Shown: one piece after another, positions 34,401-46,700 of the stretch | How positions within the stretch are numbered: the stretch's first letter is position 1 | Layout: every line of letters begins with the position of its first letter | Source: Apus apus | Lineage: Eukaryota > Chordata > Aves > Apodiformes > Apodidae | DNA length: 64,000 nt | Direction of reading: 5' to 3' | NCBI RefSeq assembly: GCF_020740795.1 | Contig: NC_067301.1 | Coordinates: 7,020,501 to 7,084,500 of the forward strand | Notes under the pieces: model-generated | Database searches by the model: none | What the model was told of the DNA's origin: nothing | The model's input: the letters and a program-made list of their open reading frames with translations, nothing else | Position numbers and translations under genes: made by a program

Positions 34401-37400
34401 ACTTTGTTTGCTGTGTAGTGATATGAGATGGACAGAAGAGAAGTTTCCCCACACTGAGATGGTATCAGATTTAAATCTGACACCAAAACCAGTGTGATTC
34501 TGCTGTTGGTTGTAAAACCTTTGTGGATCCTTCGCCTGGTTGAGAATTAAAATATTTCTAGAACTTTAAATATGCCTGTAAAAAAGTAAAGTTGCTTCCA
34601 AAATGTGCATCTTCCAAGAAAAACATACCCAGTCCTTGACCAATACCAGTAGTGTTCTCCAAAACCGTTGGTGAAGTGTTGAAATGGGTTAGGACTTGTC
34701 GAGATGCACAGAGCAGCTGCTCCTTTCCAAGTGGTTGAACTCAGCAGGAGTGAAACTCTGGTGCTCTGGGGTAAGAATATCTGCACAGGAATAACTCTGA
34801 AAAGTTGCAAATGCAAAGACCACCCCTGCTCTTACCATGAGAGTGGACATGGTGCATCCTCAGGGTGGTAGGAAAAGAAAACTTGCTGCCAGTTTTTGAG
34901 TTTGCTCTTGATGCTGTGAAAACTGAACAAGGAAGAGTTAGTAAAGATCTTAAATAACACAGATTTTCCTGAGTTTGGAAAGGGTGGGAGCTCCTGAGTT
35001 GCGCCAGTTCTCTGTTCCGGGTTGCCAGGTGATGATTGTGTATTTGTGTTTCGGTTTGATTTACATGTGACTGTGTGAGTTACTGAATTACTCAGAGTAG
35101 TCCTGTTTAAATGTCTGCCTCACTGGTGGCATTTGAAAATCCATTTGAACTAATGCTATGGCTGTGCTAATGATAGCCTGAGAAAGTGTTTTCCCTCTTT
35201 TATGCTTTATGAAGGAGTTGTAGAAGTTACTGTGCCTTGGAACAGACATTTTTCTGGGCTTATTATGTTCTTTCACCAAAAAGCAGAGATGACACAAGTC
35301 TTCGGTCTTTTCAAACTAAGCAGGAGACTCCTCCTAAAAGCATCAAAGGGGAAGATTTTTTAGTGAGACTGCTTACAGCTTTCGTTTTTCAGTCAGCCAC
35401 AGTCTTAGAGAGGCTCCCATGAGGAGTCTCCAGAAAGGACATGTCTGTAAAAAAAAAAAAAGTGGTTCTGTTGAGCAGTGGGACCTAGAGCCCTTCTGTT
35501 CTTGGACTTCCATGAGGTCTTCTACAGAGCCATTGCCTCTGATGAGAAAGTCAGATGAAATCTGGTCTGAAAACTTTCTCTAAGTCTCAAATTCTTTTTT
35601 GTGGTGATGTACAGAGTGTTGTAGGCTTGACACTGGACACTGTTTTGCAGTGGGACAGACTTATATTTGAAAGGGACCTTGGCAGGGTGCTATAGCTGAG
35701 GGTAATATCTCTTATTTGGGGGGGAAGTCAAGAACTGAAATCAAAAAGCATTTAGAGCATGTTTGTTGTGGCTTCTAATGTAAAATTCCTGGTGCATCTC
35801 AAACTCTGGCGTATGGAGGGAGAGGGATTTCAGCAGCTGCTGATTCCTCTCCAGTTTCAGGACAGTGAAGCTGGTGTGAAGGCTCCTTTGGATGTACTAT
35901 TTCTCGAGCTGGTGAGATATCCCAGTTCAGCTCACCACAGAATATAAAGCTAACTTAAGTTTGTGTCACCCTTTCTCACCAGTGCTTACACAGAGATAAA
36001 TGCTAGATACTGGAGAGTATCTAGCATTCTCTCTTCAAATACTTTCTTTTTCTGGGCTCTGCATTTTGTATTCTAGATTTGTGAAATGCAAATAATTCAG
36101 CTGTCAGCCTGTCTGTGAAAACTGGGGTTTAGGTTTTCCATCAGCACTGTGTTTTAAAGTGGACTTCAAAAGGTTTTTGTGTCTGTCTCTTCAAAAGAAA
36201 AAAATATCTAATTTTTATTGGCATGTAAATACCACAAAATGTATTTTTTTGAGCTTAATCTCTTCAGCTGAATTGTATTGATTACATTTCCAAAACACTT
36301 TTTTTTTAGTTAGAAAAAAGTTAATCTGCACAAATAAGTGACTTTATATTTTAATATTTGGTGCTGAGGTTATGAACCAAGTTTGGCTTGAAATTACTCC
36401 CTTTCTCCCAAAAAAACCCGTTAACATTTTGTTGCATCCTCTGGGGCAGCAGTACCTTGTCCTGCAGACATTCACTGACACAATCATTGCTGGCACTTGG
36501 CACAATCCCCATCACTACTTGCTGAAGCCAAAGCATACTTTATCCACTCAGGCTGACATTAAGATGATTAAATAAATGAATGAATTGTACTGTCACCAAA
36601 TTCCCATTCTGGCAGCTGAAGAACTTGTGAATTTTATAGCCGAGACCTCTGTTCATAATGTCTTATCGAATGGCCTGGATGTCAGGAGGGGGAGCAGTCA
36701 GCAAAAAGCTTTCTAGTAAAATGTATGTGCCTTAATGAAAATGGTAGTGTAAAAGCCTGAATTACCACACGTCTGATCATCCAAGATAAGTATTAATCAA
36801 CCTGTGAAGGGTATGTAGAGAGAAACTGGAGCACAACAATAAAACAAGGGAGTGGAAGAGAACTGAAGAGGGATGCAGAGCTGTTTCTCCACTGGCAATG
36901 CAGGTCACTCTTGCTGTTTGAAAAGGGTTGTTTGGGGGAAGAATGCCAAGCTGGGAGGTGTTGAAAGCAGGCATAATTCTTGGTCTCCATCAGGGAGTTT
37001 GAGGTCTTGCTGGTTGAGATGAAATGTTAAAAAGTCATTCAGGGTTTGAAAGGTCTTGGAGAAGTCTGCTGAACTTCCACCTCTGGGAGAAGGTTGAAAA
37101 TGCTTTCTCAGAAGAGGAGAGTTGACTTGTCAGGCTTGGGTTGCTTTTTCTTGTGGTCTGATTCCATCCATGTTTTTATTACGTTGCGTGTAAAGTGGTG
37201 TTTTTGCTTAGGAATAGAGGACTTAGAAGATCTGTAGCATCCACAGTTGCTGCAGGTGGATCAAAAATGTGACTGAATTGTGAAGGAAAAAAGCGGAAGT
37301 GTGTTTTGACCAGGTGATTTTGGTGAACTGTGCCGTTGTACATCTGCAGGCTGCTTGTGCTGCAGCCCCAAATAATATCAGGGATGCTCTGCACTACGAA

Positions 37401-39962
37401 TACCTTTAAGTCTTTAATTTGGTCCATTTCTGTTCTGAAGCGTAGCAAAACATCAGTGTTTAAGACCAAATTCAGTGCTTTCATATTGGAGCAAATCCTT
37501 CTCTTAGCCTTCTCTTCCACCCCATACCTTGGTATTAATCTGCTAAAAGGTTGCTAAACTAGCACTGGTAACCAGTGTGGTCCTCAGTGCATCCTTTTTC
37601 AGGTTTTAATGGGTGATGTCACTCATGGCCATGGTGATAATGAAAGCCAAGTGGTTGGGTCGTGTTTGTAGGTGCTCAAGTTCATAATCTCTGAAGACCT
37701 GCTATGAACACAGTGATACTGCAGTCTGAAATCAGCAAAACTGGGACTTTATTGCTCAGAAAATGGGCAGTCCTGCCTCCTGAGGTGCCCAGAGCATCCC
37801 ATTGATAGCAGTGTCCCATGAGCAACCAGTAGGCAGGGACAGTCCTGAAATTCCCATTTCTTTTCCCTCTGGGATAGCACATCAGGTGCATCTGTGCAGC
37901 ATTACTCAGCCCTCTTTGTGCACGAAGGAGCAAGATGGTGCTTGGAAATCTTCCTTGGTGACCAAGAGCAGCAGATTCAGCCTCCCTGTGTTTTACCTCT
38001 GTGTGTGTGGCCCTGTTTTACCAGGCAGAGCTAATAGAAGGAAAACCAGCCTGTCTTTAAATGAGAAATGCTCTGAGACTGATGTACTGCTCATCTTCAG
38101 GCTCAGCTGGGATAAATATATTGATGCTATTACTTTTTCTTCAAGCACCCTGTGGAGAGGTATGTGTAAAGTGTGCAACTGAGAGTCCTTATGAGGAAAA
38201 ATGGAAGGTGTGGAGGATTGAACCAAGGAGACCCAGAGCTCCCATCCAGCCTATATCCCTCTATGACCTAGGTTTCCTCTGCAGCAGTGGAATATGCATC
38301 GTGCTGTCTCCCCTAGGTCCCTGTTTCTCACAATTTCATTTTGTATGACATGGGATTTTAACTCGGGAGAAGTCAGAAGCTCTGCATGTGGCAAGAGAGT
38401 ATTTACAATTTTCATTTCATTTTGATAAACCGCTGAAATAAAGATTACGGGGGGGGAACCACGAGGCGTTACAAAATTGGGAGTTGAAATGAGTGTTAAT
38501 GCTCTTGAGAAGTGTACTTCTGGAATTAGTAGCTTGACTGGTGGAAGGACCATCAGTCTGGGTGACAACACTGCTGTCACTGCCCTGCTTCCTGACAGAT
38601 TGACCAGCAGAGCATTGCATTTTTCCATGAAATCACAGCATGAAGTATTAGAGACGCAGTAGGAAACGTAGCTGAGTGAATGAGACAGTAAACTGCAAAG
38701 CTGTTTGATAACTCGTGCTTATCATACAGATAGAAAGTCTGGCTTGGAAAGAAGCTGCTGTAGGGTCCTAAACCCCCAGGGATGCAAGCAGCTGGTGTCC
38801 CTGTAGAGAAGAGGTGTGTGTGGGTTGTAGCCTTTTTAAGCTTAGTTGTGGTTTTAGGGTACAAAGTTTTGAGGTGAGTGGGCTGGGGGAGTTCAGTGTC
38901 AATGGCATGCATAGGAAGCTGAAAATAAGTAAGCTGGTTTTTACTACGTTACAGAAATTTAGACTCTGAAAATTGCCACGAACCAGTGCTGTGGTATTTC
39001 TGTCTGCGTTGGGAACTTTCTTTTTTCCCCAGTTTTGTAAAAATATTCTCCCAGATAATTGCTGGTGCTAAAAGGAAGCTGGAGATGTAGGATTTTACTT
39101 TATGAATTCAGTATGAGGGAAGGTAGACTGTGGTACTCACACAGAAGTTTGTTCCAGGCTGTGGACTGAATAAAGGCTGAGTAAAAGTTTGGCCATCTTG
39201 CTCTTCTTGGTTTCCTCCTGTTCTGCCTTCCTCCCTGTGCCTGTAGTTACCTCATCTGGCCCTCTTCACTTTCTGTATTTGGACTTTAATGTTCTTAACT
39301 GGTTGTGTGTTTGCAGGATAAACTCAGTGTAGAAATAACTGTGTGTCTGTTAAGTAAGTGAAGGAAAAAGCCAAACTCACAAAGCAAACAGTCCCAATCA
39401 CAGGGGCTTGGGAATAGAGGAATTGCTGGGTCAGGTCAGTGTTTGCTGTCCTCCCCAGGCACAACACCAGCAGCTCCACACTTCACAACCCAGCCCCCAA
39501 CTTGTGTTTATCAGGTTATTTATCAGGTCACCTCAGAGCAGCAGGCAGACAGTGCTGCACAGGTCGGGGCCTCACTGCGAGCATGTGCCTGGCTGGTATC
39601 AGGCCAGAAACTGCTGTTTCAGCTGCTAATCAGGGGACACAAATATACTAACTTTGGGGATATTCGTTTTCTTTGAAGTGTGATTCGGTTTGTGCAAGAT
39701 ACTTTGTGGTTTGGATACTGTGGTGTGAATTGTTTTAAGCTCAATGATTGAAACATGGAAGTGTTTTACAATAAATACGATACCTACTGTATTAGTAGTT
39801 GTTTTACAGAATGTGGAAGGTCAAAGATGGGTATGGCTTTAGCTCTGCTGTCTTGGCTGTGACATTTTATTAAAAACACTATTTTTTTCTGGATGTGCAT
39901 GGGCATCTGATGCACTCAGAGGTCTGGAGGACAGCCAGAGAGCCATACCTGTTAGTTTTGGA
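28421..39962 (+). other. EIF4G3 intron 1, first unique block
   Basis: About 11.5 kb of AT-richer DNA without recognisable mobile elements. It holds T-runs at 29091-29106, A-runs near 30787 and 30818, and a perfect 13-bp hairpin at 35999-36028. No exon was recognised; open frames are short and unlike known proteins. Confidence 0.55.
35999..36028. repeat. Perfect short inverted repeat
   Basis: Arms AATGCTAGATACT and AGTATCTAGCATT are exact reverse complements around a GGAG loop. Too short in stem to call a microRNA. Confidence 0.9.
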
Positions 39963-40049
39963 ATATACCTAGTCTAGTGTGAGGTGTCCCTGCTTCTAGC
40001 AGGGGGGTTGGAACCTGATGATCTTTGAGGTCCCTTCCAACCTTAACAA
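39963..40049 (+). mobile_element. CR1 LINE 3' terminal fragment
   Basis: Only the last part remains: CTAGTGTGAGGTGTCCCTGC, GGGGGGTTGGAACCTGATGA and TCTTTGAGGTCCCTTCCAAC, then an A-rich stretch instead of the usual ATTCTATGA. Confidence 0.88.
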
Positions 40050-40534
40050 ATACATATTAAAAAATAATTTTATATATATAACTCCAGAAGGAGTGGGCTG
40101 GTATGAGTCCCTTGGCCAAATAAGAGATCAAAACCTGGTTCTCCTGTGGCTGTCTCCTCCTGATTGCTCCTGTGTGATCTCTGTCAAGCTGGCTGGCTTG
40201 CAGCCTTGCTTTGTATATTTTGACAGCATTTACCAAGATGTTTGCTTAGTCTTAGTCTGGCATAACAGCTGTGCAGTACTATTGGGTTTTTTCCCCCTTC
40301 AAAATCAAAATGTAATAAAGGAAAATACGACATTCGTCACAAGTTCTGGCTCTGACGTTCCATCATGTCTGATTGTTCTCCCAGCTCTTCCTTGGCCACT
40401 ACTTGGGACTTCTGTGGATGCAATTTCTCTTCAAATGCATATCTCCTATTTAAGATGCCATTTTGTTATCCCCTTCTATTCAGTTTCTTGAACAATATCG
40501 TTTCTTCACTCTGAAGACTCCATGTTGCTGGGAG

Positions 40535-40735
40535 TGATGCTTCTGACCACCTTGGAGAGTAACAGAGCCCTGGGACAAGCTGCCCATAGAGTTGTGGACT
40601 CTCCTTCTCTGGAGACATTCCAAACCCATCTGGACATGTTCTGTGGGATATGCTGTAGGTGATCTTGCTCTGGCAGGGGGCTGGATTTAGATGTTCTCCA
40701 GAGGTCCCTTCCAACCCCCACCACTCTGTGACTGT
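40535..40735 (+). mobile_element. CR1 LINE 3' fragment
   Basis: AGCTGCCCATAGAGTTGTGG, CTGGAGACATTCCAAACCCA and GAGGTCCCTTCCAACCCCCA, ending CACTCTGTGACTG. It lies 490 bp from the fragment at 39963 and belongs to the same subtype as the copy at 23388. Confidence 0.9.
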
Positions 40736-40736
40736 C

Positions 40737-43700
40737 AACTGTTGCCCATCTGGGATGAAGATCTTCCATCTTCCCTGGTGACAGTTGCAATTAGTTTGTT
40801 TGGTGGCCTCGCTTGATAAAATGACCTAGGAAGTTTTCCTTGCCCAACTTTTCTTCTCCCAGCCCTTTCATTTGCTTCCATCTTTGAATATTTTAAAGAA
40901 GGATTGCTTTACCAAAGCAGGTTAGGGAGGAATTGGGTGGTTTTAAACTGAAACCCCCCGGGGAGGGGGAGGGGGGGGGTGTGGTTAGCTTTGACCTTGG
41001 TGGTTATCAGCTGGGGCAGAAATGTCTTCAGCAAAGAGCAGCTGGAGCAGCTTTTTGGCAACCTCTTTGCATTCATCCTCTCTGGAGGGGGTTTGCAGTG
41101 TGCAGATTCTCCTCCAATGTTTGTGCTTGGGGGGTCTGGGGAGCAAGCGTTCCTTTTCCCTGCTAGACTGTTTCTTACCTAAATATGTTTTTTAACACTT
41201 ACCAAATGCTTGCTAGCCAGAGGCTGGTCTAGAAGAACCTTGTCAAAGCAGGCAGTGGTAAGATATCTCTCTCTTTCAGGTAATGTGTTTTTTTTTCCCT
41301 CTTCTGTTGTAGTTAATTGCAGAAAGAAAAGCAAGTATCCAGAGGACTTTTTTCTTGCTGCACCATGCTGATAAATGCCTTGTTCCAGATGCTTTCTTCC
41401 CTCTGAGTTTGGTTCATTTTTAGGTGCTGAAGGGCATTTTGAGGCTTCATTTTAACTTCATTTTTACAATCATGTTTATATGAAACAGACAAAAAAAAAT
41501 CCAATGCTTTGCCAAATATTTTTGGAAAGAACAAGCTTTGTGGACGGTAATTTTCATGTCCTACCTGCTCCTTGGGGTGTTCAGGCTATAGAAGAACATT
41601 TTCTGCCATGAAAACAGACTTTTAGCCTTCAAGTAGTCACTTGAGGCAGGTCGATTAAGAAACGCACTTGATGTTAGATTTAATCAAGATTTGAATAATG
41701 GAGTTAGAATTGACTGTCACTCCTGTAATCCAGTTATTTTTAGATTGGGATCGGTATGTGCCACTCCCCAAGGCTTCTGCCCCATTGCTCTGGAGACAGA
41801 CTGATCAAAGTGTGGTTGGACAGAGTTGATCTTCTCCAGTTTTGTACATCCCGTTTCATCCCATTAACACATCCCTTGTCAAGTGCCTGGTGCCAAAACT
41901 TGGGAATGCTAGCAAAGGGATTTCAGTGCTGCACTGAGGGTTCTTACACAAAATACAGCTCAAATATGTAAGGAGAAACACTATTGATAGTGGAACTTCA
42001 GCTCCTTTTGTATTCAAGAAATACTTGGTGAGGCTCTAAGCATTTAATCACCTTTTAGCTTTTGGATGACTTAGAGGAAAAAGGCAGAGGTCTGAAATAC
42101 CTTCAGGATGTGGTCAGGATGTGCCTAAGCAGGTGCTGTTCTGGTGTCAGAAAGTCTGAGGGTCTCATGGGGGGGGGGTTGCAAATCCTGGGCCTCGCTG
42201 CTGTCCTCAGAGCTGGCCACGTTCTCACAGAGAGCTTGCTGAGCATCAGAGCACTGCCCTGCCCTCTTCTCTGCTGGTATCCAAGCAGGAGGTGCAGAGT
42301 TCTCAGCTCCTTACCCGTGCTGACTGCAGCCCATTGCCTCAGGGAAACAGCATCTGTGAGAACTGAGCCCTCAGCTCTTACTGCTGGGCGCTGCAAAGCC
42401 ACCCTGGGCTGTCTCACCAGGAATGTGTGTTGCAGCTGATGTTTGCCTGCATGTTTTCCCTTGCCTAAAGGTGAGAACAAAACTGTTTATTTGCAGTAGC
42501 TTTCTATTTTCAGCTCGGGAAAACTGTGAATTTTAAATTCTGGGTTAAAGTCTAATAGCTCTGGAGCAGGAGGGGTGTGTGGAAGCAGCTGAGGCTGTTG
42601 CTGTTCACTGCATTTCAAGAGAAGCCTGATTCCAGAGGGATCCAGTGGGGGAAGTGGCAGGTGAATGAATCTGGATTGTTTTAAAGGAGCTTCCTTACTT
42701 TGTTGACGTGCCCTCTCTCTGCAGAGAGATTTGGAGCACCTGCTTTGCTAAATTCCACTTAAGAAGAGAGAAATTGCAATAATAGGCTTTTCAGGGACTG
42801 GGAAGTGATTGTCCAAAAAACAAAAATCAACTGCACATGTGCCTGGTGAGTGCTTCTCAATGTTTTCATTTTGGTTGTGTCCAGTAATAGTATCAACTTC
42901 CCCCCAGAAACCTTTGGTGTCAGTGTGGGCAGAATAAGGCTGAAGCCTGCAGGGAGTTCATCTGCTGGTCCTTCCAGCAGGAGTTACTTAACTGTAGCCT
43001 AGAATTGTGACTTTGTGCATTATTCCCAGGCAGGGCTTGTTGTTGCTGTGTCCAGGGTGTCCAGTCGTAGGTTTTGGTTTCTGGGTGGTTCTGTCAGCGT
43101 AACCACAGCGTGGGAGCGGTCACTGGTGTGAAGCTGCCCATGAGAGATCTCAAATGCCACGTGTTTCCAGCTTCAGACAAGCAGGTAGGATCAGAGGGCA
43201 GTCTCTCATTTTCCCCATCCATGGGAAAAGAGTTGGCAAGTTTTTCATGGTATTGTTGTGGGTCAGGACAATATTTTAAGAGCATCTCAATCTCAGAGCT
43301 GACTCAGACAGCTGAGAACCATGATTGAATTGAGATCAGTGAGCTGATTACAAGCTCTAAACTAAAAGTATACATAGTTCCCTTTGCAGTTTACAGCTCA
43401 GTAAAGACAAGGAACATAAAACCAGGAAACCTTTACTGACAGGGCTTTAAAGAGGTTTGTTTGATTGACAAATCATTTGGTCATGTTGCTTAAAGCCTGT
43501 TTTTACACTGGGGTGTTTGGGCTGCAGTGTTCATACTGGAAGTAGCAAAGAGCTCATCAACTGGAGCTTAAATCTACCTGCTTTGTGGCAGCTGCACTTG
43601 GAGCTCTTTTACTGGCCTTAATAAGCTTAATGAGGTTCTTTGTCTGGGTGTTCTTGGGTTATAATTTTTTCCCCACATGAATATTCAGGTATAAGCAGCA

Positions 43701-46700
43701 TCTTGTGTCTCTCATGTAGCTTGAATTAGTGTAGGTGACTTTTTTTTTTTCTCCTTTTCCTTAGGTGTTTTATTGCAGATTGTTTGATTTCTAAATGCTG
43801 ACGTTTCGTAATTGCGTCTCAAAATGTGTTATCTTTGATCAGTCTTTCTGGACTGTACAAAGCAGAATTAAGTAGAACAAATATTTACATCTTGATTTAC
43901 CTGAAAGCAGAGTGTACTTTCATGCAGACATCATTGATGTTCTCCTGTCTGTGATGGTAACATGAAAGCTTTGGAGTAAGGAGTATTTATTTAGGCTGCT
44001 TGATGCATGCTGTGTTCAGGAATATAAATAAATAAAACTTACCCTGTTGGGTTTTGTTGTTAATCACCAACATTAACTTACAGTTAGGAAGGTGAAAGAG
44101 AATTTCCTAGCAATGGATCATCTCTGTTTATAATGCCATAGTTGCAAAGTGAAACCAAAGTAATTTCCAATGAAAAATAGTGTTATATAGGCTGTGATTC
44201 TTTGTTTCTTTTCTGTTTTCACTTTTCTTTAGACTGGTTTCAAGCTTGCATATTGTAGCAGCTGGTGCCTTTCACAAAGAATCACCTGAATTTACGCTGG
44301 GTAACTTTCTTTTGTTGCTCTTTCTGCTTTTTTTTTGTTTTCTTGCCCTCTTTGAGTGTGTTTTGGTAACTGGATGGTTGAACTTGAGAGCATGTAGCAC
44401 CCTTGCATTAAAAAAAAGGGGGGGGGAAAAGAGGTGTGACTGAAGAGCTGTAAAACCCCTTGGATGCTCTGCTGTTTGCTGAGCAGGGAGGTTTTGTGGT
44501 TCCTCTTCCCCACTTTATGAGCTGCCAGCTTGAAATTGCTGTTCCTGACCTGCCATGGAACAAAGGAGGCAAAAAATATTCCTGCAGTGAAGGAGGGGAG
44601 GGCAGTGGGAGCTAGTGCCTGTTTCCAGTGCCCCTTTGTGCAGCCTGGTTTGGGTGCAGCTCCGGGCACACTGGACTGTGTGCGGGGTCCGTTTGAGTGG
44701 GTCCTCCCTCCAGAGGCTCACGGGATGCCTGAAGAACAGTAACGTGCACAGCTGGCTATTTTTAATGAGACCTTCCACCATTTCCCAATGAAGCAACAGA
44801 TCAGCACTTCTAAAAAGATCTTTATCTTTAACTGTTAAGAGCGGGAGTCCTTTCTGGATTGAAAAACCTAAAAGGAAATAGCATCCTGTGCAAACTGTGG
44901 CTTTGTGCAGACTTATGTAATGGGCTATCAATCAAATTTAATTAAAACTGTGGTTATGGCAGAGTTTTACTCCCTTTGAGTTCAGCTACGACACAGGGGG
45001 GAAAAAAGTTTTTATCTTTACAAGCTGTTCTTGCAAAAGTTATTGCTGTGATTGCAATTAAGAAGCCTGTGTTTTTAAGGCAAATAAATGAATTTGCTTC
45101 TTTTTATAAGGAAGTTTCCTGCCCCTTGGCCAACTCTAAAAATAGATGCGGAATCCCCGAAAGTGAAGTGCTCAAATGCAGCAGTATGGGTTAGCCTTCT
45201 TGGTGGTGCAAAAACCAGGATTGTACCAACTTTGTCTTCCATGTCGTTCTTTCAAGTAGGGCTGCTGCAGGAGAATGAAGCCTGCACGCTCAGATTTCCT
45301 TTGAGTGGACCTGTGTGCATCCTGTGTGTGAAGCATCCAAGAGCTCCCACTTCTCCAATAGGTTCATTTGGTGATTGCCATGATGTCCCCTTGCATTCTA
45401 TAGTCAGAAGAATAAAGGAGTGGAAATACTCACTTTATTTTTTCCCACTTGCTTCCTTGCATGGTTATGTGTGAGGCTCACTGCAGTAGCCCTGCCAGCA
45501 TCAGCATCTTACCTCTGCAGTGGTCAGGGCTTGAGGAGCAGGGAAGGTTCAGGCTTTGCTCCTTGGCCGTAGGCTCCAGTGTGGAACAAGTGCCCGGTTT
45601 GGGAGAGAAGAGGAGCAGCCTAGTGACGTGGTTTGACACCTAGACATATGAGCATCTGCCACTTTTGCTTTTTACAGCAGAGTATTTCAAGTCACAGGAA
45701 GGTATGAGATGGCCACGTGTTAAACCACATGGATGGTTCAGTCTTGTGGATATGTGGGAACATACTCCTAACACTTCCGGTCACCTGGCTGAGGCAAGGA
45801 GCTTGTGTGTTCCCTCTTTCATCAAGGAGAAGAAATATCCCCCAGCAAGTGTGAGTCCCTCTGAGACAGTGCTTGCCTTCATCACTTTGCGTTCCAAACT
45901 GACGGTCGTGTGTGTCAGTGTTAAATGGCACACCAGTATCAACTGGGACCCTCCCCCTTTGAGCTTTTCTAGGTGTTCTGGTTAGCTGTTGAGCTCTACT
46001 GGGTTTTTATGGTAACACTTAAGAAAATGAAGAAATGGGGGAGGTGAGGGAGGTGTTAGTTGGTTTAGTGAAATCAATATTAAATATATTTTCTATTGAC
46101 CTGTGAAAGGCTTGCATGCTTTGTAGCATGTTGGGTAGTTTACTCAAAACGAGGAACAGGTCCCTAAATGTAAAGGACCCGGAGAAGGAACACAAGCATT
46201 TCCTCAGTACCAGGAGTGGAACAATAGCTTATTGTTGGGAGGAAGGGATTGCAGAAAAGCAAACAGACTTGCAGAAATGGGGGGATTTCTTTTCTGTAGC
46301 TTACTATTTATATTGCACTTGGAGGCTCTTTGGGAACTAGATGTCCAGTTCCTGGAATGCATGTCCCTTGGTGGAGGAAGGTTGGGTGCAAACAGAGTGT
46401 GGCCTCTCAGCCAGTGTTTGTTCCCAGACAATGCCAGGGCTCGGAGAGCTGCTCTGTGCTCAGGCGAGAGTCCCTTCTCTGCCTCACAGCTTGGCAGCTG
46501 AGGAGACATCCCCTAAAGAGACAGGACTCTTCTTCCTCCCACCCTCACTTTCTTTCTGCTATATATCGGGCCATTGAATAGGCTTGCATTGACCAGAAAG
46601 ACAAAGAAGTCTTTCAGGCTCTAGCTTTAGCCACAGCCAGTGTGCTCTGGGCTTTTGTTAATACTTTCAGTCCCCCCTTTCTCCCTCAGCAGCCCTCACT

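Noticed and set aside
37179-37520. 113-codon minus-strand open frame in EIF4G3 intron 1
   Set aside because: No family resemblance, no splice or promoter context; the size is possible by chance in AT-balanced DNA.
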